64,000 nucleotides of DNA. It comes from Polaribacter sp. Q13 (GTDB lineage Bacteria; Bacteroidota; Bacteroidia; Flavobacteriales; Flavobacteriaceae). The DNA lies in the NCBI RefSeq assembly GCF_016858305.2, contig NZ_CP074436.1, positions 4,050,001 through 4,114,000 on the forward strand, given 5' to 3'. How positions within the stretch are numbered: the first letter of the stretch is position 1; each line of letters starts with the position of its first letter. Below, piece by piece: positions 52,348 through 61,473 of the stretch. The translations under genes were made by a program, and so were the position numbers. The notes beneath the pieces were generated by a model. That model saw nothing but the letters and a program-made list of their open reading frames with translations, was not told the DNA's origin and did no database searches.

Positions 52348-54555
52348 TTATTTTTTAGCTCTTTTTACTAATTCTAGTTTATCTGTCGTTGTTTTTGTGG
52401 TAAAGAAACCATAATTAATAGTTACTTTTTTCTTATCAATTCTATCGATGGTTCCTACCGAATTTGAGCCAATCACTTTTACGCTGTCATCAATTTGATA
52501 GATGTATTCAGATTTTTCTTTGGCTATTTTAGCAGCTTCAATCTTTTTTTCTTTTCTAACTTCTACAACCTTTTGTAAAACCTCTTTTTCTACTTTTTTA
52601 ATAATTTCTTGCTGTTGTTTTTCCGCAACTTTAGCCTTTTGTTTTTGTGCTTTGGTTTTTGGAGCTAAAGGTTTTTTCATTACTTGTTTTACCTTTAAGT
52701 CTGCAACCCATTTATTAAAATTAGTGTTTAATTCCTTTTTGTTATTGGTTTGAAAGTATTTATTAAGCAGTTCATTAGTTTTTCTTCCTAAAGAAAGCAT
52801 TTTTTGGTTTTGGTCATATAGTTCTTGAAAACCAGATAATTTATCTTGAACACGTTGCTCTTTTTCTTGTAAATTATCTAAATGTTCTTGTCCTTTAGAA
52901 TGTTGGTTTTCTAAATTATCAGAATGCTTTTGTAATCTATTACGTTCTTTTTGAAGTTTAGAAATCGTCTTATCTAAACGAACTTTTTCTGTCTCTACAC
53001 GTTTTTTTGCTTTGTTGATAATACTAAACGGAATTCCGTTTTTCTGAGCAACTTCAAACGTAAAAGAACTACCTGCTTGTCCTATAAATAATCGATATAG
53101 CGGTTCTAAAGTACGTTCATCAAACTGCATATTTGCATTGGTAACATTCTCTAATTCGTTGGCTAAAACCTTTAAGTTGGAGTAGTGGGTTGTTATAATT
53201 CCGAATGCTTTTTTATAATAAAACTCTTCTAAGAAAATTTCTGCCAAAGCACCACCTAATTCAGGATCTGAACCAGTACCAAATTCATCAATTAAAAACA
53301 ACGTATTTTCTCCACATTTACGTAAAAAATTACGCATGTTCTTTAAACGATAACTATACGTACTTAGTTGGTTCTCTATAGATTGATTGTCTCCAATATC
53401 TGTTAAAACAGTATCGAAAATATAGGTCTGACTGCGTTCATCAACAGGGATTAAAATTCCACTTTGCAACATTACTTGTAATAAACCAATGGTTTTTAAA
53501 GTGATACTTTTTCCACCAGCATTGGGACCCGAAATTACAATAATTTGTTGTTTTTCGTTCAGTTCTATACTTTGCGAAACGGTAGGTAATTCTTGTTTTT
53601 TATTCTTTCTCCATAAAATAGGATGATATGCATCCTTAAAAAGTATCTTTTTCTCTCTTGATATTTTAGGTAAAACGGCATTCATTTCTACCGCATATTT
53701 TGCTTTTGCACCAACCACATCAATATGAATTAAAAAAGAAAGATATTCTTCTAATAAATAAACATATGGACGAATAGTAGCGGATAATGCTCGTAAAATT
53801 TTTACAATTTCTTGCTTTTCATCATAAATTAAATTTTGATATTCTCTAGAATACGCAAGTGTTGCTTGTGGTGCAATATAAACGATGTTACCAGATTTTG
53901 AGGAACCTAATAAGCTACCAGCAACCTTTTTTCTATGCATTGCAGAAACGGCCAAAACACGCTGATTGTCTACAACGGTTTCTTTTATATCATCTAAATG
54001 ACCCGCAGAAATTGCTCTAGACAAAGCACTAGAAAAACTGGCCCCGATTTTACCACGAACATTATTAATATCTTTTCTTATTTGTCTTAAAGAATCTGAT
54101 GCGTTGTTTTTTACTTCACCAGAAATATCAATGATCTTTTTGATTTCATCATCTATAAAAGTGGTGAATTCTATTTCTTGTGAAAGCTCGAAAAAAGTAG
54201 GGAATTGAACCTTAAATTTCTTAAAAAACTTAATCAATTCGTTTACAGTAAGAGATGTCGTAGCTATTTTTAAAAAAGCATCTGTTTCTACAAAACTATT
54301 TTCTATAGCCAAACGTTTTACGTTTTCTGTAATATTATCGAAGTTATGATTAGGAACTCTGTTTTCACTTTGAAAAGAAGAAACGTATTCGTTAACCAAA
54401 TACAATTCTTTAAAAAGTGCTTTTTTATTAATGATAGGTTCAATATCAGTAACTTGTTCTTTACCCAAACCAGAAATACAATGTTCTGCAACATGCTGTA
54501 AAACTGTTGAAAATTCTAAATCTTGTAATGTCTTGGATGATATGTTTTTATTCAA
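52348..54555 (-). CDS. mutS2: MutS2 family protein lacking the C-terminal Smr domain
   Basis: A 735-residue MutS-like ATPase. It has the MutS2 start (LQDLEFSTVLQHVAEHC), helical core domains, Walker A GPNAGGKS (343-350), Walker B LFLIDEFGTGSDPELGG, and a long coiled coil (about 500-600) rich in K, E and Q. The last about 50 residues (YQIDDSVKVIGSNSVGTIDR) are a KOW-like beta unit. Canonical MutS2 proteins end in an Smr endonuclease domain, which is absent here. The Smr protein at 180-725 begins with a similar KOW-like unit. It probably acts on recombination intermediates or collided ribosomes, as in other bacteria. Confidence 0.9.
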   Translation of the reverse strand: MNKNISSKTLQDLEFSTVLQHVAEHCISGLGKEQVTDIEPIINKKALFKELYLVNEYVSSFQSENRVPNHNFDNITENVKRLAIENSFVETDAFLKIATTSLTVNELIKFFKKFKVQFPTFFELSQEIEFTTFIDDEIKKIIDISGEVKNNASDSLRQIRKDINNVRGKIGASFSSALSRAISAGHLDDIKETVVDNQRVLAVSAMHRKKVAGSLLGSSKSGNIVYIAPQATLAYSREYQNLIYDEKQEIVKILRALSATIRPYVYLLEEYLSFLIHIDVVGAKAKYAVEMNAVLPKISREKKILFKDAYHPILWRKNKKQELPTVSQSIELNEKQQIIVISGPNAGGKSITLKTIGLLQVMLQSGILIPVDERSQTYIFDTVLTDIGDNQSIENQLSTYSYRLKNMRNFLRKCGENTLFLIDEFGTGSDPELGGALAEIFLEEFYYKKAFGIITTHYSNLKVLANELENVTNANMQFDERTLEPLYRLFIGQAGSSFTFEVAQKNGIPFSIINKAKKRVETEKVRLDKTISKLQKERNRLQKHSDNLENQHSKGQEHLDNLQEKEQRVQDKLSGFQELYDQNQKMLSLGRKTNELLNKYFQTNNKKELNTNFNKWVADLKVKQVMKKPLAPKTKAQKQKAKVAEKQQQEIIKKVEKEVLQKVVEVRKEKKIEAAKIAKEKSEYIYQIDDSVKVIGSNSVGTIDRIDKKKVTINYGFFTTKTTTDKLELVKRAKK

Positions 54556-54854
54556 AATACGCTCTTTGATATCTTAGAAGACTTTTTATGATTTTTATAA
54601 CCGGTGAAGTCTAAGTTTAGCGACAAAAATAACAAAGAATCTATGTAAAAGTAGCTGATAATTAAAAAAATATTTTGAATCTAATATCTGATTAATTTTA
54701 TGATTATAGTATTTCTAGAATTATAAAATAAACTTTTTTTAGAATAAAATTTTTAAAGGTGTTTGCAGCGTATTAAGAAGAATATTTTTTTATTAAAAAC
54801 TCCATATCATTTATAATAATATGGAGTTTGAATATTTTATTTTTTGGTAACGTA
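54556..54854. other. 299-nt spacer between LRR protein gene and mutS2
   Basis: No coding frame is supported. The right end holds the terminator of the LRR gene (54797-54829); the left end must hold the mutS2 promoter on the minus strand, but no clear TAnnTTTG site was found. Confidence 0.5.
54797..54829 (-). terminator. Terminator of the LRR protein gene
   Basis: AAACTCCATAT at 54797-54807 pairs with ATATGGAGTTT at 54819-54829. Reading on the minus strand, a T-run follows the second arm. It lies 26 nt beyond the stop codon at 54855. Confidence 0.75.
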
Positions 54855-57800
54855 TTAATTTATAATCACTTTTTTAGTAGCTGATTTTTCTTTAGTAACA
54901 AGCTTAAAAAGATAAATTCCTTTTGATAAATTTAAATCCGTAATTTCATTTTTGCCACTATTTAAAACTCTTTTTTTAATTTCATTACCTAAAAGTGAAT
55001 AAATAAGTAAATCTGCTTTTTCTAAAGCTGTAATAGTGATTTTTCCGTTAGTTGGATTTGGAAATAGAGAAAACGCTAGTGTATTATAAGTATCAGTACT
55101 TAATGCAGTACATTCAGCTTGATTATTCACAAAGTTTGTTGTTGTATCAATATTTGTCCAATTGTCTGCACTCCAAGTAGCATTATCAACTTCAATACAA
55201 GTTAAATTTGGATTGTTAATGGCATTAAATAGTGTGAAAACGGTATTGTTTCCATTTTTTACATTTAAAGAGGTGAGTGCATTAGATTGTATGTTTAAAG
55301 AAGTTAATAAAGTCTGTGCACTTACATCTAAATCTGTAAGTTGATTATCGCTAACATTTAAAGTAGTTAAGGATGTAAAATCTTCTATACCCGTTAAGTC
55401 TGAAATATTTTTATTAGAAACATCTAAATTAGATATCATATTTACATTGTCTGTAAACACTTTGCTGTCCGGAATTCCTTTATCTAAACCGGCATTTATT
55501 AAGGCCATTTCAAAATTGTTATCAGGTATTGTTGTTTCTATAGCAACAGCAGTGTTGTAAGTATTTGTAATTACAGGTGCATTATAATCGAAATAAATAT
55601 TTGCGGTAGTATCAAAATCATCACCAATTACTGTGTTACTTTTAGGTTTTATTTTATAAAATAACCAACCGTGACTAGCTGGTTCGTTAGAAGTGCTATC
55701 TGCTAAATGTATGTTTTCGAAAATAAATTCTACTTTATTAGTATTGCTAATAGCGGTTCTATATGAATGACTTGCTGCTACGGGCTGAAAAGTAGTCATG
55801 TCTAAATCAGCATCAATAATGTCTTTTACTACAATATTTATTGCTGATGCAGTACCCGTATTTTGAAAACGAACTCTATACGTTAAATCATTTGGTACTT
55901 GTGTGGTACTAATTTTATCACCTTCAAAACAAACCACGTCATTGGGGTCGTAAGCGTTTACAATAATATCAGAAAAAATATGGGTGTTATCTGCAGGTGT
56001 TGCATCACCTGTTAAAGGTGTAATAGAAGTGGTGTAGGTAATTGTATCACCTCCATTTACTGGGTTTGTGGAGTTTGTAGGTGTATTTATGGTAAAATGA
56101 ACATCAATATAACTTTCTTGAAAAGGCATTAAATTGGTGTAATTCCATGTTAAAGAATTACTTGTTTGAGCATCAGGACTTGTACTTGCATTATTAAAAA
56201 TTTCTTGGTTTTCATTAAAGTTTAAAGTTATCGTTCCGGATGGAATAATTGTAGATCCATTATTTTTGTAGAACACTCTTAACTGTGTATCAAAACCTGG
56301 TCTAGATTCAGATGTAGTAAAAGCATATACTTCTACATCATTTACTTGTGAGTTTGCAGTTATGCAAAAATCGATAGTTTCTGTATTTCCAGAACCCGTA
56401 AAATTAGTGGTTTGTGTAGTTGGGGTTGCTGTAAAAAATGATGGAAAGTTTGGTATTAATTCGGTATTTACATTTGTGTCATTTATATAAATTGTATACG
56501 TACCATCTGTAGCGCTAAACGCAGAAGCACTAACATTGGCACTTGTACTGTTAATTCTTGTATTTACAGATTTTGTATCTGCAGCATCGCAACCATCATT
56601 ATTAAAATCAAAAGAAACAGTACCCGTTATTGTATTAGAATTTACGGGTACAAAAGAACAATATTCTGTAAAGTTCATGTGAGGGTCTATACCATTACCT
56701 AAATTGCCTGCAGCAACCAAAGCATCGTCTACACAAATAGCATTTAAATTTGTATTATTTTTAGCAGTAAAAGTGTTGTAAGCAAGTGTATTAGAATTTC
56801 CGTTTTTAAGGTTTAAAGACGTTAATAAATTATTATTACAGTAAAGTTTACTTAAATTAGAAAAACTAGACAAGTCTAATTCTGTAAGTAAATTTCCAGA
56901 ACAAGATAAACTAGCTAAAGTATTAATAGTTGTAGTATCTAAACTTGTTATTAAATTATTAGAGCATTCTAAATAATTTAAAGAAGTATTCGATAAAGTA
57001 TTTAAAACAGCTAACTGATTATTAGAACTACGTAGTGTTTGCAAATTTAAATTTCCAGAAACATCTAATAAAGGTAAACTGTTATTACTAATATTTAGAT
57101 TGGTTAGTCCAGCTTGAGGTAATAAATTAATAGTAGCTAATTGATTATTATAAACTTCTAGAGTTTGTAATGAAGTAGAATTTGGTAAAGTTAAATTTGT
57201 TAAAAGGTTGTTGTGTGCTTTTAAAGTTATTAAACCTGTAACGTCTGTTGTGTTTAGTGTTGTAAGTTTATTGGATGTCGTTTCAATAGTTGATAATGTA
57301 CTTGTAGTTGGTAATAATAGATTGGTTAATAAATTTGAATTACATTTAAGTGTAATAAGACTAGTTGCCATTGTTGTATCTAAACCAGGTAGTTTATTTG
57401 TGTTACACAAGAGAGATGTTAAAGTATTGGTGGTTGGTAACTGTAAATTAGTTAATAAATTATTAGATGTTGAAACAGTAATTAAGTTTGTATTGTTTGT
57501 TAAGTCTAATGATACAATTCGATTTTGATAACATTCTAAAGTTTTAAGAGCAGCACTGCTTGATGCATTTAATACGCTTAATTGATTTTGTTTACATTTA
57601 AGTGTCTCTAATTGTGGGGTGTTATTTATATTTAAATTATTTAGCGTGCAATTTTCTGCATTTAATGAAGTAAGATTAGCGTGATTTGATAAATCTAACG
57701 AAGTTAGACTGTAATTATAACTGGCATTTAAATTTTCTAAAGCGGGTGTATTTGTTATATTTAGACTTGCTAAATAATTACTTGAAGCATCTAAATGAGT

Positions 57801-58292
57801 TAATGCCGTTTTATTAGAAAGGTCTAATGAAGTAATATAATTTTCTTTACAAATTAAGGTTTCTAAAATGTTATTATTAGGAAGTATTAGCGTACTAATA
57901 CCACTATTCGTAGCCATTCCTGTTGGATTAATATTGCTTGAGCAATCTAAATAAGTTAGCTGCGTAAGTGCAGAGACGTCCAAGCTAGACAGATCGTTTT
58001 GAGAACAAGTTAAAGAAGTTAAATTTATAAAAGCTTCAATACCTGTAAAATCTGAAATACCTGGAGAACCTATCTCACCCATTTCGCCTCCAATAAATTC
58101 TTGATAACCAGATATATTTAATATGGTTACAGCTTCAGCTTCGGTAACAGATATTTCGTAGTTTCCATCGGTGTTTATTGAGGAGTTGTTCAGTAAAACT
58201 TCTTTAAAATTATAATCAGGAATAGTAATATTTTGTGACAATATTATATTAGTAAAAAAAAGTAATACAATAGAAAGTAGTTTTAGTTTCAT
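54855..58292 (-). CDS. Leucine-rich-repeat protein with T9SS type A sorting domain
   Basis: A 1145-residue exported protein. Signal peptide 1-19 (MKLKLLSIVLLFFTNIILSQ) leads to a long run of about 20 LRR-like units (about 60-530) with the pattern of LxxLxCxxNxLTxLD. A SdrD-like/DUF7619-type segment (about 770-900) has YRVRFQNTGTA and YFDYNAPVITN. A short second LRR block (about 945-1040) follows. The C-terminal 75 residues (LFPNPTNGKITITALEK ... KVIIN) are a type IX secretion sorting domain. It is probably secreted or surface-bound and may bind polysaccharide or protein; no enzyme motif is seen. Confidence 0.87.
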   Translation of the reverse strand: MKLKLLSIVLLFFTNIILSQNITIPDYNFKEVLLNNSSINTDGNYEISVTEAEAVTILNISGYQEFIGGEMGEIGSPGISDFTGIEAFINLTSLTCSQNDLSSLDVSALTQLTYLDCSSNINPTGMATNSGISTLILPNNNILETLICKENYITSLDLSNKTALTHLDASSNYLASLNITNTPALENLNASYNYSLTSLDLSNHANLTSLNAENCTLNNLNINNTPQLETLKCKQNQLSVLNASSSAALKTLECYQNRIVSLDLTNNTNLITVSTSNNLLTNLQLPTTNTLTSLLCNTNKLPGLDTTMATSLITLKCNSNLLTNLLLPTTSTLSTIETTSNKLTTLNTTDVTGLITLKAHNNLLTNLTLPNSTSLQTLEVYNNQLATINLLPQAGLTNLNISNNSLPLLDVSGNLNLQTLRSSNNQLAVLNTLSNTSLNYLECSNNLITSLDTTTINTLASLSCSGNLLTELDLSSFSNLSKLYCNNNLLTSLNLKNGNSNTLAYNTFTAKNNTNLNAICVDDALVAAGNLGNGIDPHMNFTEYCSFVPVNSNTITGTVSFDFNNDGCDAADTKSVNTRINSTSANVSASAFSATDGTYTIYINDTNVNTELIPNFPSFFTATPTTQTTNFTGSGNTETIDFCITANSQVNDVEVYAFTTSESRPGFDTQLRVFYKNNGSTIIPSGTITLNFNENQEIFNNASTSPDAQTSNSLTWNYTNLMPFQESYIDVHFTINTPTNSTNPVNGGDTITYTTSITPLTGDATPADNTHIFSDIIVNAYDPNDVVCFEGDKISTTQVPNDLTYRVRFQNTGTASAINIVVKDIIDADLDMTTFQPVAASHSYRTAISNTNKVEFIFENIHLADSTSNEPASHGWLFYKIKPKSNTVIGDDFDTTANIYFDYNAPVITNTYNTAVAIETTIPDNNFEMALINAGLDKGIPDSKVFTDNVNMISNLDVSNKNISDLTGIEDFTSLTTLNVSDNQLTDLDVSAQTLLTSLNIQSNALTSLNVKNGNNTVFTLFNAINNPNLTCIEVDNATWSADNWTNIDTTTNFVNNQAECTALSTDTYNTLAFSLFPNPTNGKITITALEKADLLIYSLLGNEIKKRVLNSGKNEITDLNLSKGIYLFKLVTKEKSATKKVIIN

Positions 58293-58312
58293 AATTTTAG
58301 TTTTTAGTTATT

Positions 58313-58320
58313 CAAAGTTA
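58313..58320 (-). promoter_or_regulatory. Candidate -7 element of the LRR protein gene
   Basis: On the minus strand TAACTTTG matches TAnnTTTG 20 nt before the start codon. No TTG box at the right distance is evident. Confidence 0.4.
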
Positions 58321-58454
58321 ACTGTACTTTTTAAAAGAGAGTAAGGGGAAATCACCCATTTTTAAAAAGAAATTTATATATTTAAAATGAGTGATGTTTA
58401 ACGTTAAAGTAAATACTCCTTTCATTAAAGGAATGGTACTTTTGATAAAAGGAA

Positions 58455-58462
58455 TATCTTTG
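58455..58462 (+). promoter_or_regulatory. Candidate -7 element of ung
   Basis: TATCTTTG matches TAnnTTTG 24 nt before the ung ATG. The nearest TTTG is 10 nt upstream, too close for a -33 box. Confidence 0.4.
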
Positions 58463-58486
58463 AAGAAATATTAAAAGCAACTAGCA

Positions 58487-59149
58487 ATGCAAAGAAATTT
58501 ATCCGAATCTTGGTCTACTATTTTACAATTAGAATTTGATAAACCTTATTTTAAGGATTTATCTAGTTTTGTAACATCAGAATATAAAAATCACCAATGC
58601 TTTCCTAAAGAAGAAGATATTTTTGCTGCATTTAATTTTTGCTCTTTTAATGATTTAAAAGTGGTTATTATTGGCCAAGACCCTTATCATGACGAAGGGC
58701 AAGCAAATGGTTTGTGTTTTTCTGTAAAAGATGATATAAAGCATCCTCCTTCTCTAAAAAATATTTTTAAGGAAATTGGAGCAGATTTAGATCAAGAAAT
58801 TCCACAAAGTGGGAATTTAGAAAAGTGGGCAAAGCAAGGAGTTTTATTATTAAATGCCACTTTAACGGTAAGAGCTCATGAAGCAGGAAGTCATCAGAAA
58901 AAAGGGTGGGAAGAATTTACAGACGCCGTTATTGAGCAAATATCTAATGAAAAAGAAAATGTGGTTTTTTTACTTTGGGGAAAATTCGCAGAAAGTAAAA
59001 CGAAACTAATAAATACAGATAAGCATACCGTTTTTACAGCTCCTCATCCATCTCCCTTAGGTGCTTGGAGAGGTTGGTTTGGAAGTAAACATTTTTCTAA
59101 AACCAATGAGGTTTTGAGGAACTTAGATAAACCTACAATAAAATGGTAG
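58487..59149 (+). CDS. ung: Uracil-DNA glycosylase, family 1
   Basis: The 220-residue enzyme removes uracil from DNA. The catalytic motif is VVIIGQDPYHDEGQANGLCFSV with aspartate in GQDPYH, and the second motif HPSPLGAWRGWFGSKHFS gives the histidine and the minor-groove loop. Length is standard. Its last 17 nt overlap the end of the convergent glycosyltransferase gene. Confidence 0.96.
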   Translation: MQRNLSESWSTILQLEFDKPYFKDLSSFVTSEYKNHQCFPKEEDIFAAFNFCSFNDLKVVIIGQDPYHDEGQANGLCFSVKDDIKHPPSLKNIFKEIGADLDQEIPQSGNLEKWAKQGVLLLNATLTVRAHEAGSHQKKGWEEFTDAVIEQISNEKENVVFLLWGKFAESKTKLINTDKHTVFTAPHPSPLGAWRGWFGSKHFSKTNEVLRNLDKPTIKW

Positions 59150-60146
59150 GCAAAATTGTTTGGTTTTCATGTGGTAATAAAATAGCGTCCAGAATATCTT
59201 CTGTTGTGTCTGGGTAATTTACAGGAATTATAGTATCGCTCTCAATCCATTTTGCAATTTTAATTAATTGTTTTCTATTTAATTTTTTTAAAACAGAAAC
59301 TCCCATTTGTTTTAGAGCTAAAGCATTGCATTGTTGTTCATATTGATTTTTCATGGGGATTACCATTAATTTTTTCTTTAAAAACAATGCTTCGGAAGGA
59401 GTTTCAAATCCAGCTCCACAAAGAACACCATTAGAAGAAGCCATGCTTTTTATAAAATCAAATTCGCTAATTGGGTAAATAGTAATGTTCTTTTTAAAGA
59501 TTAAACGTTTGTGTTCTTTAGAAAAAATATGCCATTTTACAAGAGGTATTTTAGATAATATATCTACAATTTTAGTTACATTATAAGAGGGTAAATAGAC
59601 GGTAATATGCCCTTTATTGCTATTTTTTTTAGACCGAATGCTTTTTCTTATGATTGGTGTAAAAGTAGCAGAACTATAAGGTTTAAAATGAAATCCAAAT
59701 CTATAATTTGATGGTGCATAGTGCTTTAAAATTAATTTTTCAATTTTGTGTTTGCCATATTTTGGTGAAGCTACATCTAGCACTGCATTTTGATGGCTTA
59801 AAGAAACAATATTTACATTATTTAATTTTGCAGCCCAAGCAGTAACGGGTTCAAAATCGTTTATAATTAAATCATAGTCCTTTATAGGGAAAGTTTTTAT
59901 TTCTTTGTAGAAACGAGCTAGTTTCATTTTTTTGAAACTTGCCAAAAAATCAATACCACCTTTTTTTCCGAAGGTAAAATTTAAGCCAGAAAGTTTATAT
60001 TTTATATAGAAACCGATGTCTAAATTATTTTCATTTCCACTAATTAAAATATCTAGTTCACCTTTTTGTTGCAGGATAGGTATAATTTCTTTAGCTCTTG
60101 TTAAATGACCATTTCCTGTTCCTTGAATAGCATATAATATTCGCAT
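59133..60146 (-). CDS. Glycosyltransferase (MJ1255/VC2487-like, GT-B fold)
   Basis: A 337-residue protein beginning MRILYAIQGTGNGHLTRAKE, with the GNGHLTR glycine loop of GT-B enzymes such as MurG. The C-terminal half has GVLCGAGFETPSEALFLKKK, the usual donor-binding block. It is soluble or peripheral. The family is annotated as glycosyltransferase from fold and motif only; acceptor and sugar are unknown. It follows the LpxH-like phosphoesterase by 6 nt, and the two genes form an operon, suggesting a role in cell-envelope glycolipids. Confidence 0.8.
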   Translation of the reverse strand: MRILYAIQGTGNGHLTRAKEIIPILQQKGELDILISGNENNLDIGFYIKYKLSGLNFTFGKKGGIDFLASFKKMKLARFYKEIKTFPIKDYDLIINDFEPVTAWAAKLNNVNIVSLSHQNAVLDVASPKYGKHKIEKLILKHYAPSNYRFGFHFKPYSSATFTPIIRKSIRSKKNSNKGHITVYLPSYNVTKIVDILSKIPLVKWHIFSKEHKRLIFKKNITIYPISEFDFIKSMASSNGVLCGAGFETPSEALFLKKKLMVIPMKNQYEQQCNALALKQMGVSVLKKLNRKQLIKIAKWIESDTIIPVNYPDTTEDILDAILLPHENQTILPTILL

Positions 60147-60152
60147 AAATAT

Positions 60153-61031
60153 TTATTTTAGAGGTTTTTCAATATCAAATTCTTTTAACAATTCTTCAAA
60201 AAGAAAATTATTTTGATCTTCCTTGTTTAAGTTCTTTAACTCTTTTTTGCTGAGTTTTTTTGTAGGTTTTTTAGCTATTTCATCCTTGGCATATTCATAT
60301 AAATTCCATTGTTGGTTATGGTATTCTAAAGCGGTTAAGTTTTCTATCCAATCTCCAGAATTTAAATAAGTAGTTTTTCCTTTTTCATTTTCTATTTCTC
60401 TAATTTCTGGTTGATGTATATGTCCACAAATTACGTAATCATACTTGTTTTCAATAGCAATGTCTGAAGCCGTTTTTTCAAAATTATTAATAAACTTAAC
60501 GGCACTTTTTACACTGTTTTTTATCTTTTTAGAAAGTGATAATTTTCCGTAACCAAAGAGTTTACTAATCCAATTTATAAAGGTGTTTATTAGAATTAAA
60601 AAATCGTATCCTTTTCCTCCTAATTTAGCTAACCACTTAGAATTTTTCATGGTAATATCAAAAACATCACCATGAAAAATCCATGCTTTTTTATCATCAA
60701 TGTTTAAAACGAGTTTATTTAAAATTTTAAAATTTCCTAATTGAAAACCTTTAAATTTTCGAAGCATTTCATCATGGTTTCCTGTAATGTAATAAATGGT
60801 GGTTCCTTTAGAAAGGAGAGAAGTAATGTGTTTAATTACATTCATGTGAGACTTAGGAAAGTAACGTTTGTTAAATTGCCAAATGTCTATAATGTCGCCA
60901 TTAAGTATTAATACTTTTGGCTGAATTGTTTTTAAATAATTTAATAATTCTTTAGCTCTACAACCATAAGTACCTAAATGTACGTCTGAAATTACAACAT
61001 AATCTAATTTTCGTTTTTTTTGTTTTTTCAT
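60153..61031 (-). CDS. LpxH-like metallophosphoesterase
   Basis: A 292-residue calcineurin-type phosphoesterase. The metal-site motifs are ISDVHLGTYG, LNGDIIDIW, YITGNHDEM, FHGDVFD and ICGHIHQPE in the canonical order. It resembles UDP-2,3-diacylglucosamine diphosphatase in lipid A synthesis, but the C-terminal extension is longer than that of classical LpxH. A glycosyltransferase gene follows after 6 nt. Either a lipid A role or another envelope lipid is plausible. Confidence 0.78.
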   Translation of the reverse strand: MKKQKKRKLDYVVISDVHLGTYGCRAKELLNYLKTIQPKVLILNGDIIDIWQFNKRYFPKSHMNVIKHITSLLSKGTTIYYITGNHDEMLRKFKGFQLGNFKILNKLVLNIDDKKAWIFHGDVFDITMKNSKWLAKLGGKGYDFLILINTFINWISKLFGYGKLSLSKKIKNSVKSAVKFINNFEKTASDIAIENKYDYVICGHIHQPEIREIENEKGKTTYLNSGDWIENLTALEYHNQQWNLYEYAKDEIAKKPTKKLSKKELKNLNKEDQNNFLFEELLKEFDIEKPLK

Positions 61032-61261
61032 TTTGTATCATAAAAAGAAAAAGAATTGTTTCTTGTGTAAACAAGTTTATGAAGAAAACGATTTTCTAAA
61101 TATATGTAAACAATTATCTTATTTCTAAGTTCTATCAAACATAAAAAGAGTATGTGTTGTAAACGTAAAATAAAAATGAAAAAAAGGTAAGATAAACTTT
61201 ATGAAAAAGTTTACTAAAAGTTAGCTTACTATTAAGAGGTATAGTGTTTTAGAACGAAAAA

Positions 61262-61282
61262 AATCCGCAGTAAAAGCGGATT
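61262..61282 (-). terminator. Terminator of the phosphorylase/binding-protein/lipoprotein operon
   Basis: AATCCGC (61262-61268) pairs with GCGGATT (61276-61282) around a 7-nt loop. On the minus strand a run of seven Ts follows directly, a classical intrinsic terminator. It lies 33 nt beyond the stop of the small lipoprotein gene, which supports that gene. Confidence 0.85.
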
Positions 61283-61314
61283 CATTGAATTTGAAATTAA
61301 GAAACAAATAGGTT

Positions 61315-61455
61315 TTAGGTTAAATCTACTTGCTGTAAGGTTGTTTGAATAGTTGTTGTATTGTCTGCTAAACCACAATGGCTAGACGTACTTCTACAAG
61401 AAGAGAAACAAAGAATTCCTAAAATACAAACTGCAATAAATACTACTTTTTTCAT
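61315..61455 (-). CDS. Small 46-residue lipoprotein
   Basis: A 47-codon minus-strand frame opens with ATG at 61455 and ends TAA at 61315-61317. The product starts MKKVVFIAVCILGILCFSSC, a signal peptide with lipobox-like end FSSC (C20), leaving a mature part of 27 residues that includes HCGLADNTTT. The start is 18 nt after the stop of the binding-protein-fold gene, and an intrinsic terminator follows its own stop. Context and the signal peptide make it a real gene, too short for normal calling. Function is unknown. Confidence 0.7.
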   Translation of the reverse strand: MKKVVFIAVCILGILCFSSCRSTSSHCGLADNTTTIQTTLQQVDLT

Positions 61456-61473
61456 TGATAATGGTTTTTCGTG

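Noticed and set aside
57208..57528. Plus-strand open frame inside the LRR gene
   Set aside because: It is the antisense reading of the regular LRR codons (VV/SV/LV-rich), a typical shadow.
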